A stretch of DNA of 45,773 nt from Dehalococcoidia bacterium. GTDB taxonomy: Bacteria; Chloroflexota; Dehalococcoidia; CAUJGQ01. Both the position numbers and the translations under genes were made by a program. The first letter of the stretch is position 1, and the number at the start of each line of letters is the position of its first letter. The notes under the pieces were generated by a model, which had not been told where the DNA came from, made no database searches, and saw only the letters and a list, made by a program, of their open reading frames with translations. This document shows, piece after piece, positions 1-7,003 of this stretch. The stretch lies in the NCBI GenBank assembly GCA_035310145.1, contig DATGEL010000006.1, positions 1 to 45,773 of the forward strand, given 5' to 3'.

Positions 1-195
1 CTGTCGGAGTTCGGCGCGACGATGCTGTTCGCCGGCAACCTGCGCGGCAGCACGCAGACGCTGTCGCTGGCGATCATGACGGCGATGGAGGCCAACCTCT
101 ACACCGCGCTGGCGCTGTCGGTGCTGCTGCTCGCCGTCGCCACGGTTACGTTGCTCGTCTTTCGGGCGCTGGCGGGCGACAGCATGCGGCTCTGA
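1..195 (+). CDS. modB: Molybdate ABC transporter permease, C-terminal part
   Basis: This reading frame is open from the first base and stops at 193-195, so only the last 64 residues of the protein are present. It starts in EFGATMLFAGNLRGSTQT, the conserved cytoplasmic segment of ModB/CysW-type permeases that contacts the ATPase, and the ModB form of that segment is nearly identical. A final membrane helix of about 20 residues (LALSVLLLAVATVTLLVF) precedes a short basic tail. ModB forms the membrane channel for molybdate uptake together with ModA and ModC, which would lie upstream of the window. The following genes (moaE remnant, molybdenum storage protein) support molybdate rather than sulfate as substrate. 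Confidence 0.85.
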   Translation: MSEFGATMLFAGNLRGSTQTLSLAIMTAMEANLYTALALSVLLLAVATVTLLVFRALAGDSMRL

Positions 196-216
196 GCGCT
201 GCTGGGGGAGTATATC

Positions 217-692
217 ATGTACCTGCTGATCACCGACGAGCCGCTCTCGCTCGATGCGCTGACCGCGCGCGTGCGCTAGGACGGCTGCGGGGCCGTGGCG
301 ACGTTTCTCGCCGTCGTCTGCGATACGCGCCCAGGGCGCCGCGTGCTGCGCGTCGAGTACCGCATCCCCCGGGCGGCAGGCGAGCAGGCGCTTGCGAAAT
401 CGCCGCCGAGATCCGTGAGCGCTGGGGCAGCGAGCACACGGCGCTGGCGCGGCGGCGCGGCTGCCTGTCCCTCGGTGAGCCGGTGCTGGCCGTGGCCGTC
501 GCCGCTCGTCACCGCGCCGCGGCGCTGGTAGCCTGCGCCTTCGCCGTCGAAGGCATCAAACAACGCGTGCCGGTATGGAAGCGCGAGGAGTGGGACGACG
601 GCGCCGTGACTGAAGGCTGGGAGGTCCGGCCGCCGGCCGAGGCTGCGGCCAGCCTGAGTCCGGCGCCGCGCGACGTCAGAGGCGGTGGATGA
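217..692 (+). pseudogene. moaE: Decayed molybdopterin synthase large subunit
   Basis: A good ribosome-binding site (GGGGGAG) precedes the ATG at 217, and the reading begins MYLLITDEPLSLDALTARVR, the standard N-terminus of MoaE. An in-frame TAG at 277-279 interrupts it, after which the same frame continues with DGCGAVATFLAVV and GRRVLRVEYR. Near 396 the similarity jumps by -1 to another frame, which continues EIAAEIRERWGSE, then LSLGEPVLAVAVAARHRAA and KQRVPVWKREEW, the end of MoaE with its active-site lysine region. One lost G near 396 would explain the shift. MoaE transfers sulfur to precursor Z to make molybdopterin. With one nonsense codon and one frameshift this copy should be inactive, unless the assembly has errors here. 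Confidence 0.85.
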
Positions 693-1489
693 GCACAGCT
701 CGCCCAACCTCCCGCCGCTACGACGCGCAGGCCACGGTCTACGACCGCCGCACCGCGCTCGACGCGGCGGCCGCGCGATCGATCGCGGCCGCCATCCTGG
801 CGATCGTGGGCGATCGGCGAACGGTCGTGGAGATCGGTGCCGGCACGGGCGAGCTGGGCCGCCGGCTCGCGGCGCGGTCGGGCCGCTACTTCGGCCTCGA
901 TCTCTCGCGGCCAATGCTGGCGCGCTTCCGCGCGAAGCTGGGCGCGGGCGCCGCCGGCGTACATCTCATGCAGGCGGAGTGCAACGGCCCCTGGCCGCTG
1001 CGCAGCGGCGCCGCGGACGTGGTGATCGCGGTGCGCGTCGTGCATCTGCTCGCCCCGGCTGTGCTCGCTGCAGAGGCGCGGCGTGTCTGCCGGCCGGGCG
1101 GTGTGCTGCTGATCGGCCGCGTGCGGCACGACGAGCACGGCCTGAGGGAGCGGCTGCGGCGCGAGCGCCGGCGACTTTTCGCCGAGCGGGGCGTGGGCTT
1201 GCCGGGCGCGGAAGCGGGCAGCCGCCGGGTGCTCGCACGTTGTACCGCCGCCGGCGCGACGCCGCTGGGCAAGCATACGCTGGCCGCCTGGACACACGCC
1301 GTCAGCGCCGCGGAGGTGATCGCGGGTTGGGACGCGGCCGGCGCCTGGGCGGGCGGCCCGGTTGCTGAGGGGACGCGCGCCGCGGTGCAGGCGGTGCTGC
1401 GGGCCTGGGCGCGGGCCGAGTTCGGCACGCTGCAGTACCAGGAACCGTGCCGCGAGTGCTTCCTGCTTGACGGTGTGCGCTTTCCCTGA
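689..1489 (+). CDS. SAM-dependent methyltransferase (class I)
   Basis: This 266-residue protein overlaps the end of the moaE remnant by four bases (ATGA), implying it was translationally coupled to it. Motif I of Rossmann-fold methyltransferases is clear at about residues 46-56 (VVEIGAGTGEL), followed by the acidic strand end in FGLDLSRPML. A later segment (WPLRSGAADVVIAVRVVHLL) matches motif IV. The pattern fits the methyltransferase type 11 family, which acts on small molecules. The C-terminal half (about 130-266) is arginine-rich and not specific. The substrate cannot be told. Its position between molybdenum-cofactor and molybdenum-storage genes is notable but does not prove a related role. 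Confidence 0.8.
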   Translation: MSTARPTSRRYDAQATVYDRRTALDAAAARSIAAAILAIVGDRRTVVEIGAGTGELGRRLAARSGRYFGLDLSRPMLARFRAKLGAGAAGVHLMQAECNGPWPLRSGAADVVIAVRVVHLLAPAVLAAEARRVCRPGGVLLIGRVRHDEHGLRERLRRERRRLFAERGVGLPGAEAGSRRVLARCTAAGATPLGKHTLAAWTHAVSAAEVIAGWDAAGAWAGGPVAEGTRAAVQAVLRAWARAEFGTLQYQEPCRECFLLDGVRFP

Positions 1490-1525
1490 CGGCGCGGCGG
1501 ATTCGCCACGCGCAAAGGAGTTGAA

Positions 1526-2338
1526 ATGCCGGAGCACCTGTTGAGCCAGCTCGGAAAGGCGCTGGTCGATGGCTCGCTCACCGATGAAGCGCTGCTCGCC
1601 GAAACGGCGGCACAGCCGGTAGTCTCCATCCTGCCCGACGCCAATGTCGTCAAGATCGGTGGACAGAGCTTTATCGATCGCGGCCGGGCGGCGGTTTTCC
1701 CCCTGTTGGACGAGCTGGTCGAGAACCTGCCGCGGCACAAGCTGATCATCGGCACCGGCGCCGGCACGCGGGCGCGCCACGCCTACAGCGTCGGGCTGGA
1801 CCTGGGCATGCCCACGGGCGTGCTCAGCATCCTCGGCACCTTCGTGAGCATGCAGAACGCCCGTATGCTGCACTATCTGCTGGCGAAGCACGGCATTCCC
1901 TTCATCGAGCCGGCGCAGTTCCCGCAACTGCCGCTCTACCTCGAAGAGCGGCGGGCGGCAATCTTCTTCGGCATGCCGCCCTACATCTACTGGCAGCCAA
2001 ACCCCGCGGTGGGCCGCATACCCCCGAACCGCACCGATACCGGCGCTTACCTGGTCAGCGAAGTCTTCGGCGCCCGCGCGATGATCTATGTCAAGGACGA
2101 GGATGGGCTCTACACGGCCGACCCCAAGAAGGACCCCGCTGCCCGCTTCATTCCGCGCATCAGCGTGGCCGAGCTGGAGGCGCTGGACCTCGACGATGTG
2201 GTGGTGGAGCGCAGCGTGCTGGACTTGCTGAAGAGGGCGCAGCATCGCCGTTCGATTCAGGTGATCAACGGCCTCGTGCCGGGCAATCTGACGCGGGCGC
2301 TGGCCGGCGAACCGGTCGGCACGATCATCGAGGCCTGA
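1526..2338 (+). CDS. mosB: Molybdenum storage protein, beta-like subunit
   Basis: The ATG at 1526 follows AAGGAG at a good distance. The 270-residue product belongs to the amino-acid-kinase fold and closely resembles MosB of Azotobacter. Visible hallmarks are VVKIGGQSFIDRGRAAVFPL (about residues 36-55), the glycine-rich IIGTGAGTRARHAYSVGLDL, the MPPYIYW segment, a kinase-type KDEDGLYTADPK loop, and the C-terminal VINGLVPGNLTRALAGEPVG. In the known storage protein, alpha and beta subunits form a cage that uses ATP hydrolysis to pack molybdate or tungstate as polyoxometalate clusters. The alpha-like gene follows directly. Assignment to beta rests on the GGQSxIDRGRAAV and NLTRALAGE motifs. Confidence 0.88.
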   Translation: MPEHLLSQLGKALVDGSLTDEALLAETAAQPVVSILPDANVVKIGGQSFIDRGRAAVFPLLDELVENLPRHKLIIGTGAGTRARHAYSVGLDLGMPTGVLSILGTFVSMQNARMLHYLLAKHGIPFIEPAQFPQLPLYLEERRAAIFFGMPPYIYWQPNPAVGRIPPNRTDTGAYLVSEVFGARAMIYVKDEDGLYTADPKKDPAARFIPRISVAELEALDLDDVVVERSVLDLLKRAQHRRSIQVINGLVPGNLTRALAGEPVGTIIEA

Positions 2339-2362
2339 TCCGTGCAGGTGAAGGAGCCGGCC

Positions 2363-3220
2363 ATGACCAGCGGTGACTTCGCGGCCGTCAACGGCGCCGC
2401 CCTCGATCGGCGCCACCACGTGCAGTCGCTCCTGATGCGCGAGAGCCTGCTGGACAAGCAGGTGATGTCTGCCAGCGAGACGCCGGTGGTGCGCATGTTG
2501 CCCGCCTGCCATGTCATCAAGGTCGGCGGCCGCTCGATTCTGGACGGCGGTCGGGCGACGACCTATCCGCTGGTCGAGGCGATCGGCGCGGCGCTGGCCG
2601 AGCACCGGCTGATCATCGCCACGGGCGGCGGCGTGCGCAGCCGTCACGTGTTCTCGATCGGCATCGACCTGGGCCTGCCCACGGGTGTGCTGGCGCAGCT
2701 CGCCATCGCCGATGCGTTGGGCAACGCGCACATGCTCGGCACGCTGCTGGCGCCCTACGGCGTGGTCGCATCGCCGCCGGACCTGTTCGGCCATCTGCTG
2801 CCGCTGTTCGTGCGGGCCGTGCCCGGCATCATCTGCAACGGCGATCCGCCCTTCTCGCTCTGGGAACATCCGCCCGGCGTCGGCCGCATCCCTCCGCACC
2901 GCACCGATGCGGGCGCCTTTCTGCTGGCCGAGTGCTTCGGCTGCGCCACGATCACGCTGCTGAAGGACGTGGACGGCCTCTACGACCGCGACCCGCGGCA
3001 GCATGCGGACGCGGAGTTCATCCCCGCGATCACGGTTGCCGAGCTGCGCGAGCGGAAGCTGCCGACACTGCCCTTCGACCGCGTGCTGCTCGATCTGATC
3101 GAGCGGGCGCGGCTTGTGAAGCACGTGCAGATCGTCAACGGGCTCAAGCCGCAGCTGCTGGCGCCGGCCTTACGCGGCGAGCACGTGGGCACGATCGTGC
3201 GCAAGGATGCCACCGCCTGA
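2363..3220 (+). CDS. mosA: Molybdenum storage protein, alpha-like subunit
   Basis: I place the start at the ATG at 2363, six bases after AAGGAG; a GTG at 2342 would add seven residues but lies upstream of that ribosome-binding site. The 285-residue protein shares the amino-acid-kinase fold with its upstream neighbour but has the alpha-type signatures: HVIKVGGRSILDGGRA, GGGVRSRHVFSIGIDLGLP, GRIPPHRTDAGAFLLAE and ALRGEHVGTIVR near the C-terminus. The two genes are 24 bp apart and are surely co-transcribed, as expected for a hetero-oligomeric cage. The N-terminus is longer than in the Azotobacter protein. No nitrogenase gene is visible, so the stored metal may serve other molybdenum or tungsten enzymes. 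Confidence 0.86.
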   Translation: MTSGDFAAVNGAALDRRHHVQSLLMRESLLDKQVMSASETPVVRMLPACHVIKVGGRSILDGGRATTYPLVEAIGAALAEHRLIIATGGGVRSRHVFSIGIDLGLPTGVLAQLAIADALGNAHMLGTLLAPYGVVASPPDLFGHLLPLFVRAVPGIICNGDPPFSLWEHPPGVGRIPPHRTDAGAFLLAECFGCATITLLKDVDGLYDRDPRQHADAEFIPAITVAELRERKLPTLPFDRVLLDLIERARLVKHVQIVNGLKPQLLAPALRGEHVGTIVRKDATA

Positions 3221-3534
3221 CGAAACTACGCCTGCCGCCTGCGGCGTGGCCCGCTGGGATCGCGGCGCCGCGCGGGGCTGCTGGCAGAGCGGCTCTGCGG
3301 CCGGGGAGATGAGACAACTGCGCGAGCGTAATAGGTTTCAACGATATGAAACTGTTTGCTGCATGCAGGATAACCGCCGTCCACGCGCCGTTGATCTAGG
3401 TATGATTAGGAACTCACGGACGGTTTCCTGGCCGTCTCCGTGGTCCAGTTCCGGCTGAGCGTCGCCGTCATGTCCGCGGATGACCTTGTCAGCGGCGCGT
3501 GCTTCGCTCTGCTCTGCGCCGGAGGTTTCCCCCG
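3221..3534. other. Intergenic region before the response regulator
   Basis: This 314-bp gap contains no convincing gene. Its middle part (about 3325-3420) is less GC-rich than its surroundings, as promoter regions often are. It holds an inverted repeat at 3335-3352 and a TATGAT hexamer at 3401-3406 that could be a -10 element, although no good -35 element sits 16-18 bp upstream of it. The ribosome-binding site of the next gene (GGAGGT) is at 3521-3526. Confidence 0.5.
3335..3352. promoter_or_regulatory. Perfect inverted repeat, possible operator
   Basis: GTTTCA and TGAAAC are perfect six-base arms separated by ACGATA. The site lies in the less GC-rich part of the gap, about 180 bp before the response-regulator start and about 50 bp before a possible -10 element. 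The dyad has the size of a dimeric repressor or activator site. The binding protein is unknown. Confidence 0.35.
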
Positions 3535-4224
3535 ATGACCGCCCTGTCTTCCCCCGCCTGGTCCGTGCTGATCACCGACGACGATGACCTGTTGCGCCTC
3601 GGACTCAGCACCCTGCTCACGGAGCCGGCCGACTTCCGGGCAGTGGCAGAACCCCTCGGCCGCGCCACCGCCGCCGCACGCCGCCTGCAGCCCGACCTGA
3701 TCGTCGTGGATCCCCGCCGGCGGGACAGCCTCGACCTGGCGCTCGTGCGCGAGCTGGCGCGGATCAGCCCGCGCAGCCGTCTCTGCATCCACACCACCGT
3801 CTTCACGCCCGCGATCTTCCTCGAATCCCTGCTCGCGGGCGCCGACGCCTACCTGATCAAGGGGAACCTGGAGGGGGCGGGGCTGCGGCAGACGCTGGCG
3901 CTGCTGACACGGACGGGCATCGCGGCCGTCGATCAGACGATCCTCGACTACTTCCGTGCACAGCCGCTGGGCACACTGGCAGTCCGCGTGCGCGACGCCT
4001 GCGCGCGGCCGGTCACCGAGCGCGAGCGCGCCGTGCTCTCGCTGCTGGCCGAGGGGCTCACCGAGAAAGACATCGCCGCACGGCTCGGCATCCGGCGCAC
4101 GACGGTCGGCAGTCATGCCCACAACCTGCTCATCAAGCTCGGGGCGGAGAACGCCGTCCAGCTCGGCATCCGCGCGGTCGAACAGGGGTTGCTTGCCCCC
4201 GCCGCGCTCGCGATGCCGGCATAA
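3535..4224 (+). CDS. NarL/FixJ-type response regulator with LuxR HTH
   Basis: GGAGGT eight bases upstream fixes the start at the ATG at 3535, giving 229 residues; an upstream in-frame ATG at 3499 has no such site. The N-terminal receiver domain keeps the acidic cluster (ITDDDD), the phospho-acceptor aspartate (LIVVD), the switch threonine (HTTVF) and the conserved lysine (AYLIKGN), so it should be phosphorylatable. The C-terminal LuxR helix-turn-helix runs from TERERAVLSLLAEGLTEKDI through RRTTVGSHAHNLLIKLGAEN. No histidine kinase is adjacent, so it is an orphan here. It is the first gene before the small repeat-protein cluster on the same strand. Curli expression in enterobacteria is controlled by CsgD, also a LuxR-type regulator, but this parallel is only suggestive. 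Confidence 0.88.
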   Translation: MTALSSPAWSVLITDDDDLLRLGLSTLLTEPADFRAVAEPLGRATAAARRLQPDLIVVDPRRRDSLDLALVRELARISPRSRLCIHTTVFTPAIFLESLLAGADAYLIKGNLEGAGLRQTLALLTRTGIAAVDQTILDYFRAQPLGTLAVRVRDACARPVTERERAVLSLLAEGLTEKDIAARLGIRRTTVGSHAHNLLIKLGAENAVQLGIRAVEQGLLAPAALAMPA

Positions 4225-4705
4225 GCATCGGCAGAGGACGAACGGCGACTCGTCATATGTTGAGACGGCGACCCCCGTGAATGCCGATAGACGGGCGCCA
4301 TGCCAGGGGCGATGCTGTTGACACAGGCCGGGGGGCGCGGCGGCGAAGACGCCGGCCAGCGGGCCGCCCGCAGCCACGGTGGCGGAGAACGCCATCGCCG
4401 CCAGAGAGGTGCACAGACCAGGGCGCCTGGGGCACGCTTCCTCAGCGAACGCGCCCACGCCGCCATTCAGAATCGACTCAGCATTCACCTGGCACGCAGA
4501 TCAGAGCGGGAACGCCGGTACGGCCGCTGTAACACGGCACGGCACGGCGCAGCCCCGCACGGCGAACCGGGCGACGCCGCGCTCCGCAAGGAAACGGCGG
4601 CGCCTACCCAGATCGTGTCATCACGGTCCTGCCGCGGAGGACCGAGAGACAGCAATACGGCACGACCCCAGTACCCCATCTTCCCCAGTATTGAGGAGCT
4701 TGGAA
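4225..4705. other. Intergenic region and leader of the small repeat-protein genes
   Basis: These 481 bp hold no gene I can support on either strand; the open frames crossing it have arginine- and proline-rich composition typical of GC-rich noise. A palindrome at 4625-4643 (GGTCCT, 7-base loop, AGGACC) could fold in the leader RNA about 60 bases before the start of the first small gene. The ribosome-binding site for that gene (GAGG at 4693-4696) ends the region. Confidence 0.5.
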
Positions 4706-4885
4706 ATGAACTTCGTCGCACTCGGGCAGCTAAACGCCGCCGCCCTGAACCTGGGCAGCCAGACGAACGCTGCCGGCATCGGCCAGGGGCCGGCCGGCGT
4801 GAACGTGGCCCTGGTGGGCCAGGCGAACCTCGCGCTCGCCAACGGCGGCAGCCAGTCGAACACCGCGCTGATCGTCCAGATCTAG
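4706..4885 (+). CDS. Small Q/N-repeat protein, copy 1 (curlin-like repeats)
   Basis: The ATG at 4706 follows a GAGGAG site at 4693-4698; the frame is open further upstream but that part has no protein-like character. The 59-residue product contains two copies, 31 residues apart, of Q-x-N-x-A-x2-N-x-G-S-Q-x-N-x-A-x-I-x-Q (residues 8-27 and 39-58). The N-x-A-x3-Q part equals the core of curlin amyloid repeats. The next gene encodes a 59-residue paralogue identical at 46 positions. Over the 19 codons of an identical block (residues 15-33) I count five synonymous and no amino-acid-changing differences, strong evidence of real, selected coding. There is no signal peptide, cysteine or aromatic-rich core. 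Function is unknown; a beta-stacked fibril or filament subunit is an inference. Confidence 0.8.
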   Translation: MNFVALGQLNAAALNLGSQTNAAGIGQGPAGVNVALVGQANLALANGGSQSNTALIVQI

Positions 4886-4988
4886 GACACCTCCATGCCC
4901 GCTGCCGGCGTACCTCGGCGAGCGCCGGGCGCTGGCCGGCACGGGCCCATACCTACCAGAACCCACGACGAAAACGAGGAGCTTCAAC

Positions 4989-5168
4989 GTGAACACCGTG
5001 AATCTCGCGCAGTTCAACTTCGCCGCCCTGAACCTGGGCAGCCAGACGAACGCGGCCGGTATCGGCCAGGGCCCCGCCGGCGTCAACACGGCCAATGTGC
5101 TGCAGGTGAACGCCGCTTTCCGCAACGGCGGCAGCCAGTCGAACACCGCGCTGATCGTCCAGGTCTAG
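4989..5168 (+). CDS. Small Q/N-repeat protein, copy 2 (curlin-like repeats)
   Basis: The start is a GTG at 4989 preceded by GAGGAGCTTC, nearly the same leader as copy 1 (GAGGAGCTTG), so the initiation region was duplicated too. The 59-residue protein aligns to copy 1 without gaps (46/59 identical) and keeps both repeat units (Q8-Q27 and Q39-Q58). Differences concentrate at the x positions of the repeat, such as residues 36, 38, 40, 42, 44 and 45, while Q, N, G and S of the scaffold are fixed. This is what one expects if the scaffold forms stacked ladders and the x positions face outward. No secretion signal is visible. It lies 103 bp after copy 1 on the same strand. Confidence 0.8.
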   Translation: MNTVNLAQFNFAALNLGSQTNAAGIGQGPAGVNTANVLQVNAAFRNGGSQSNTALIVQV

Positions 5169-5443
5169 GCCAGCCGCGCCGCGCCGCCGGAGGCCGGCAT
5201 CGCCCCGGCGGCGCGACGCCGTGCGGGCGCGGCGGACCGCGAAACATCTGCCGATGTACGCGGTCGCCGCGCCCGACGACCAGGCAGCGTCGCTTCGCAG
5301 AGCAACCAACCGCGCCGCCGGCCGGCTGGCGTGGTTGTTCCCGTGCCGCGCCACCGGCGCGGCGCATTCGTCTCCCGCCGGCGGGCGTCGGCGCCACCCG
5401 GCTCGACCGACGCCGGCGCAGCAACCGACCGAGGAGAGCGGCT

Positions 5444-5584
5444 ATGATCACTTTCGCGCCGACCATTGTCTTCGCTCCAGCGATTTCCAGCAACTTCGCG
5501 GTCGCCTTCCAGGCGAACGTCGCCCTGTTCTCGCTGGGACCGCAGACCAACACTCTGAGCATCACGCAGGTCGCAGGTCACTGA
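5444..5584 (+). CDS. Small Q/N-repeat protein, copy 3 (single repeat unit)
   Basis: The ATG at 5444 is preceded by GAGGAG at 5431-5436. The 46-residue product starts with a hydrophobic, threonine- and proline-containing stretch (MITFAPTIVFAPAISSNF) and ends with one repeat unit: Q23-x-N25-x-A27, G32-P-Q34-x-N36, I40-x-Q42. The spacing between these residues (2, 2, 5, 2, 2, 4, 2) is the same as in the two longer paralogues, although serine is replaced by proline and one alanine by leucine. It may be a capping or nucleating variant of the same assembly, but that is inference. It is separated from copy 2 by 275 bp without another supported gene. Confidence 0.65.
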   Translation: MITFAPTIVFAPAISSNFAVAFQANVALFSLGPQTNTLSITQVAGH

Positions 5585-5633
5585 ACCACGGTTCAGCGGC
5601 AGGCCGGCCGTCCGCCGACAGGGGCGGTGCACC

Positions 5634-5819
5634 ATGACCAACGCGTTGTCGGGACATGCCGCGCGGCTCGTTCGCTGGCTGCTGCGCGTCGCTCTGCCGG
5701 ACGGCAGCGGCGCACGCAACCGTCGAGCAGGCCCGCGGCTTGTTGGCCTGCCGGCCGAGCTGTTCGGCTCCGCCGCGCCGGGTGCAGCAGGGCCAGGGAA
5801 CGGGTGGCCGCATGAGTAG
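5634..5819 (+). CDS. Possible small protein, uncertain
   Basis: A 61-codon frame starts at an ATG with a weak GGGGCGG leader and ends eight bases inside the next gene, an overlap often seen in coupled genes. The product has one moderately hydrophobic, arginine-flanked segment near the start (HAARLVRWLLRVAL) and a glycine/proline-rich tail. It resembles no family I know. In such GC-rich DNA a frame of this length can occur by chance, so the overlap is the main argument for it. Confidence 0.3.
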   Translation: MTNALSGHAARLVRWLLRVALPDGSGARNRRAGPRLVGLPAELFGSAAPGAAGPGNGWPHE

Positions 5820-6483
5820 CGCGATCCTCGGCGTGATCTCCCTGGCTGCGCTGATCGCGGCCGTCGCGGCGATCGGCGGTTGCGCCGTCCTGGCGGTGCG
5901 TTGTGCGCGGTTGATGCGGCGGACGCGGAGCGAGGCCGCCCGTCCGAGCGAACCCTGCCACCATGCCGCGCCGCCCCTGGTGGTCGGCATTCTGAACCCA
6001 CCGCTGCTGCCGCACGCCGAGCGCCTGCCGCTGCACCTCTCCAACATCGGCAGCAGCCCGGCGCTGCAGGTCGAGGCTGTCCTGAGCTGGGGAAACGCGC
6101 GCTTCGGCCTCGCCGATGGAGCGCGGCCATACATTCCGCTGGACAGCGTGTGGGAGTGCGAGTTGCTGCGCACTTCCGCTAGGGCGACGGACGGGCCAGA
6201 GACCGGGGCGCCGCTGAGCTGCCTGGTCACCTTTCACGATATGTTTCATCGCCGCTTCGCCGCCGTCAGCGTCTACTCGATCAGCGCCGAACGCGGCCTC
6301 TGCCTGGAGCGCGTCGACGTCGAGACGCCCGAGGACCAGGAGGACGGCGGCGGCGAGTCCCTCGAGACGGTGCTCGGCCGCCGGCGCGCGGCGTGGTCGG
6401 CGCCGCCACGCCCGGCAGTCCGTCTCGCGCCGGTACGCGGCGCCGCGTTTGAGCAAAGTCGGATCGTGGCCCTCGATGTGTAG
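5812..6483 (+). CDS. Membrane-anchored protein of unknown function
   Basis: The 223-residue product starts with one strong hydrophobic helix (about residues 4-30, ILGVISLAALIAAVAAIGG...AVLAV) followed by a basic stretch (RCARLMRRTR), predicting an N-terminal anchor with the remainder on the cytoplasmic side or, less likely, outside. Residues 52-145 look beta-rich (PLHLSNIGSSPALQVEAVLS), a style seen in small beta-sandwich domains in which 'N-x-G-x-x-x-A' marks a turn. The C-terminal 50 residues are acidic, then arginine/proline-rich and probably disordered. I do not recognise the family. Its place between the Q/N-repeat genes and a lipoprotein makes it a candidate anchor or assembly partner. 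Confidence 0.6.
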   Translation: MSSAILGVISLAALIAAVAAIGGCAVLAVRCARLMRRTRSEAARPSEPCHHAAPPLVVGILNPPLLPHAERLPLHLSNIGSSPALQVEAVLSWGNARFGLADGARPYIPLDSVWECELLRTSARATDGPETGAPLSCLVTFHDMFHRRFAAVSVYSISAERGLCLERVDVETPEDQEDGGGESLETVLGRRRAAWSAPPRPAVRLAPVRGAAFEQSRIVALDV

Positions 6484-6576
6484 CAGAGCATGGGCGCGGG
6501 CGTGGGCCACTAACACGGCAGCGACGGCGGCGGGCCGGGAGTGCCCCGCCGCGGCCCGACGCCGGGGAGGCAGAGC

Positions 6577-6978
6577 ATGCGTCGACCCTGGATCCTGTTT
6601 ACCGGTCTCTCTCTGTTGCTGTCCGGGCTGGCGGCGTGCGCTTGCCCGCGCGTATACGCCGAGCCTGCTCCCGACGCGGCCTATTACATCGTGGTGCAGC
6701 CCGGAGGCACAGGCGGCGGCCAGATCGAACTGCTGCAGGTGAACGACGGCAACACGCTGATCAGCCTGCAAAGCGGCGTCACGGCCCGTGTCGAATGCAC
6801 GCGCTACGCGAACGCCGCCGATGCCGCCGCGGCGGCGGCGCTGCGCTACCGCGACGCCACCTGGACCGTGGAACTCGCACCGGACGCGCTGCACGCCCTG
6901 CTCGCCGCCGCCGGGATCGCGGACGATGTGACGAGCCTGCTGCCGCCCGTGGCCGATGCCGATCTCTGCACGCCGTGA
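6577..6978 (+). CDS. Small putative lipoprotein
   Basis: GGGGAGG six bases upstream selects the ATG at 6577 over an in-frame GTG at 6541. The 133-residue product has a lipoprotein signal peptide: a basic start (MRRPW), a hydrophobic core (LFTGLSLLLSG) and a lipobox L-A-A-C with the lipidated cysteine at residue 21. The mature part begins with a proline-rich linker and contains YYIVVQPGGTGGGQIELLQV and an alanine-rich helix near residues 80-95. No known domain is apparent. As the last gene on this strand before a bidirectional terminator, it probably ends the transcription unit that includes the small repeat proteins. Confidence 0.65.
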   Translation: MRRPWILFTGLSLLLSGLAACACPRVYAEPAPDAAYYIVVQPGGTGGGQIELLQVNDGNTLISLQSGVTARVECTRYANAADAAAAAALRYRDATWTVELAPDALHALLAAAGIADDVTSLLPPVADADLCTP

Positions 6979-7003
6979 CGCTGCGCCGTCCGGAGTTTGA
7001 GCA

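Noticed and set aside
295-531. A separate 78-residue gene
   Set aside because: It is a fragment of the moaE pseudogene in the frame before the frameshift.
509-3124. An 871-codon open frame on the minus strand
   Set aside because: It is the antisense of the methyltransferase and both storage-protein genes; its product is rich in Arg, Ala, Gln and His without any family features. Long antisense frames are common in GC-rich DNA.
3406-4488. A 360-residue minus-strand gene opposite the response regulator
   Set aside because: Its sequence is antisense to a clear receiver-HTH protein and shows no recognisable domain.
4379-4705. N-terminal extension of the first small repeat protein to 168 residues
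   Set aside because: The extension has no protein-like character and no paralogue shares it, while the ATG at 4706 has a matching ribosome-binding site and aligns with copy 2 from its first residue.
4706-6978. A true curli (csg) operon
   Set aside because: No CsgE, CsgF or CsgG homologue and no signal peptides on the repeat proteins. Only the repeat pattern is similar.
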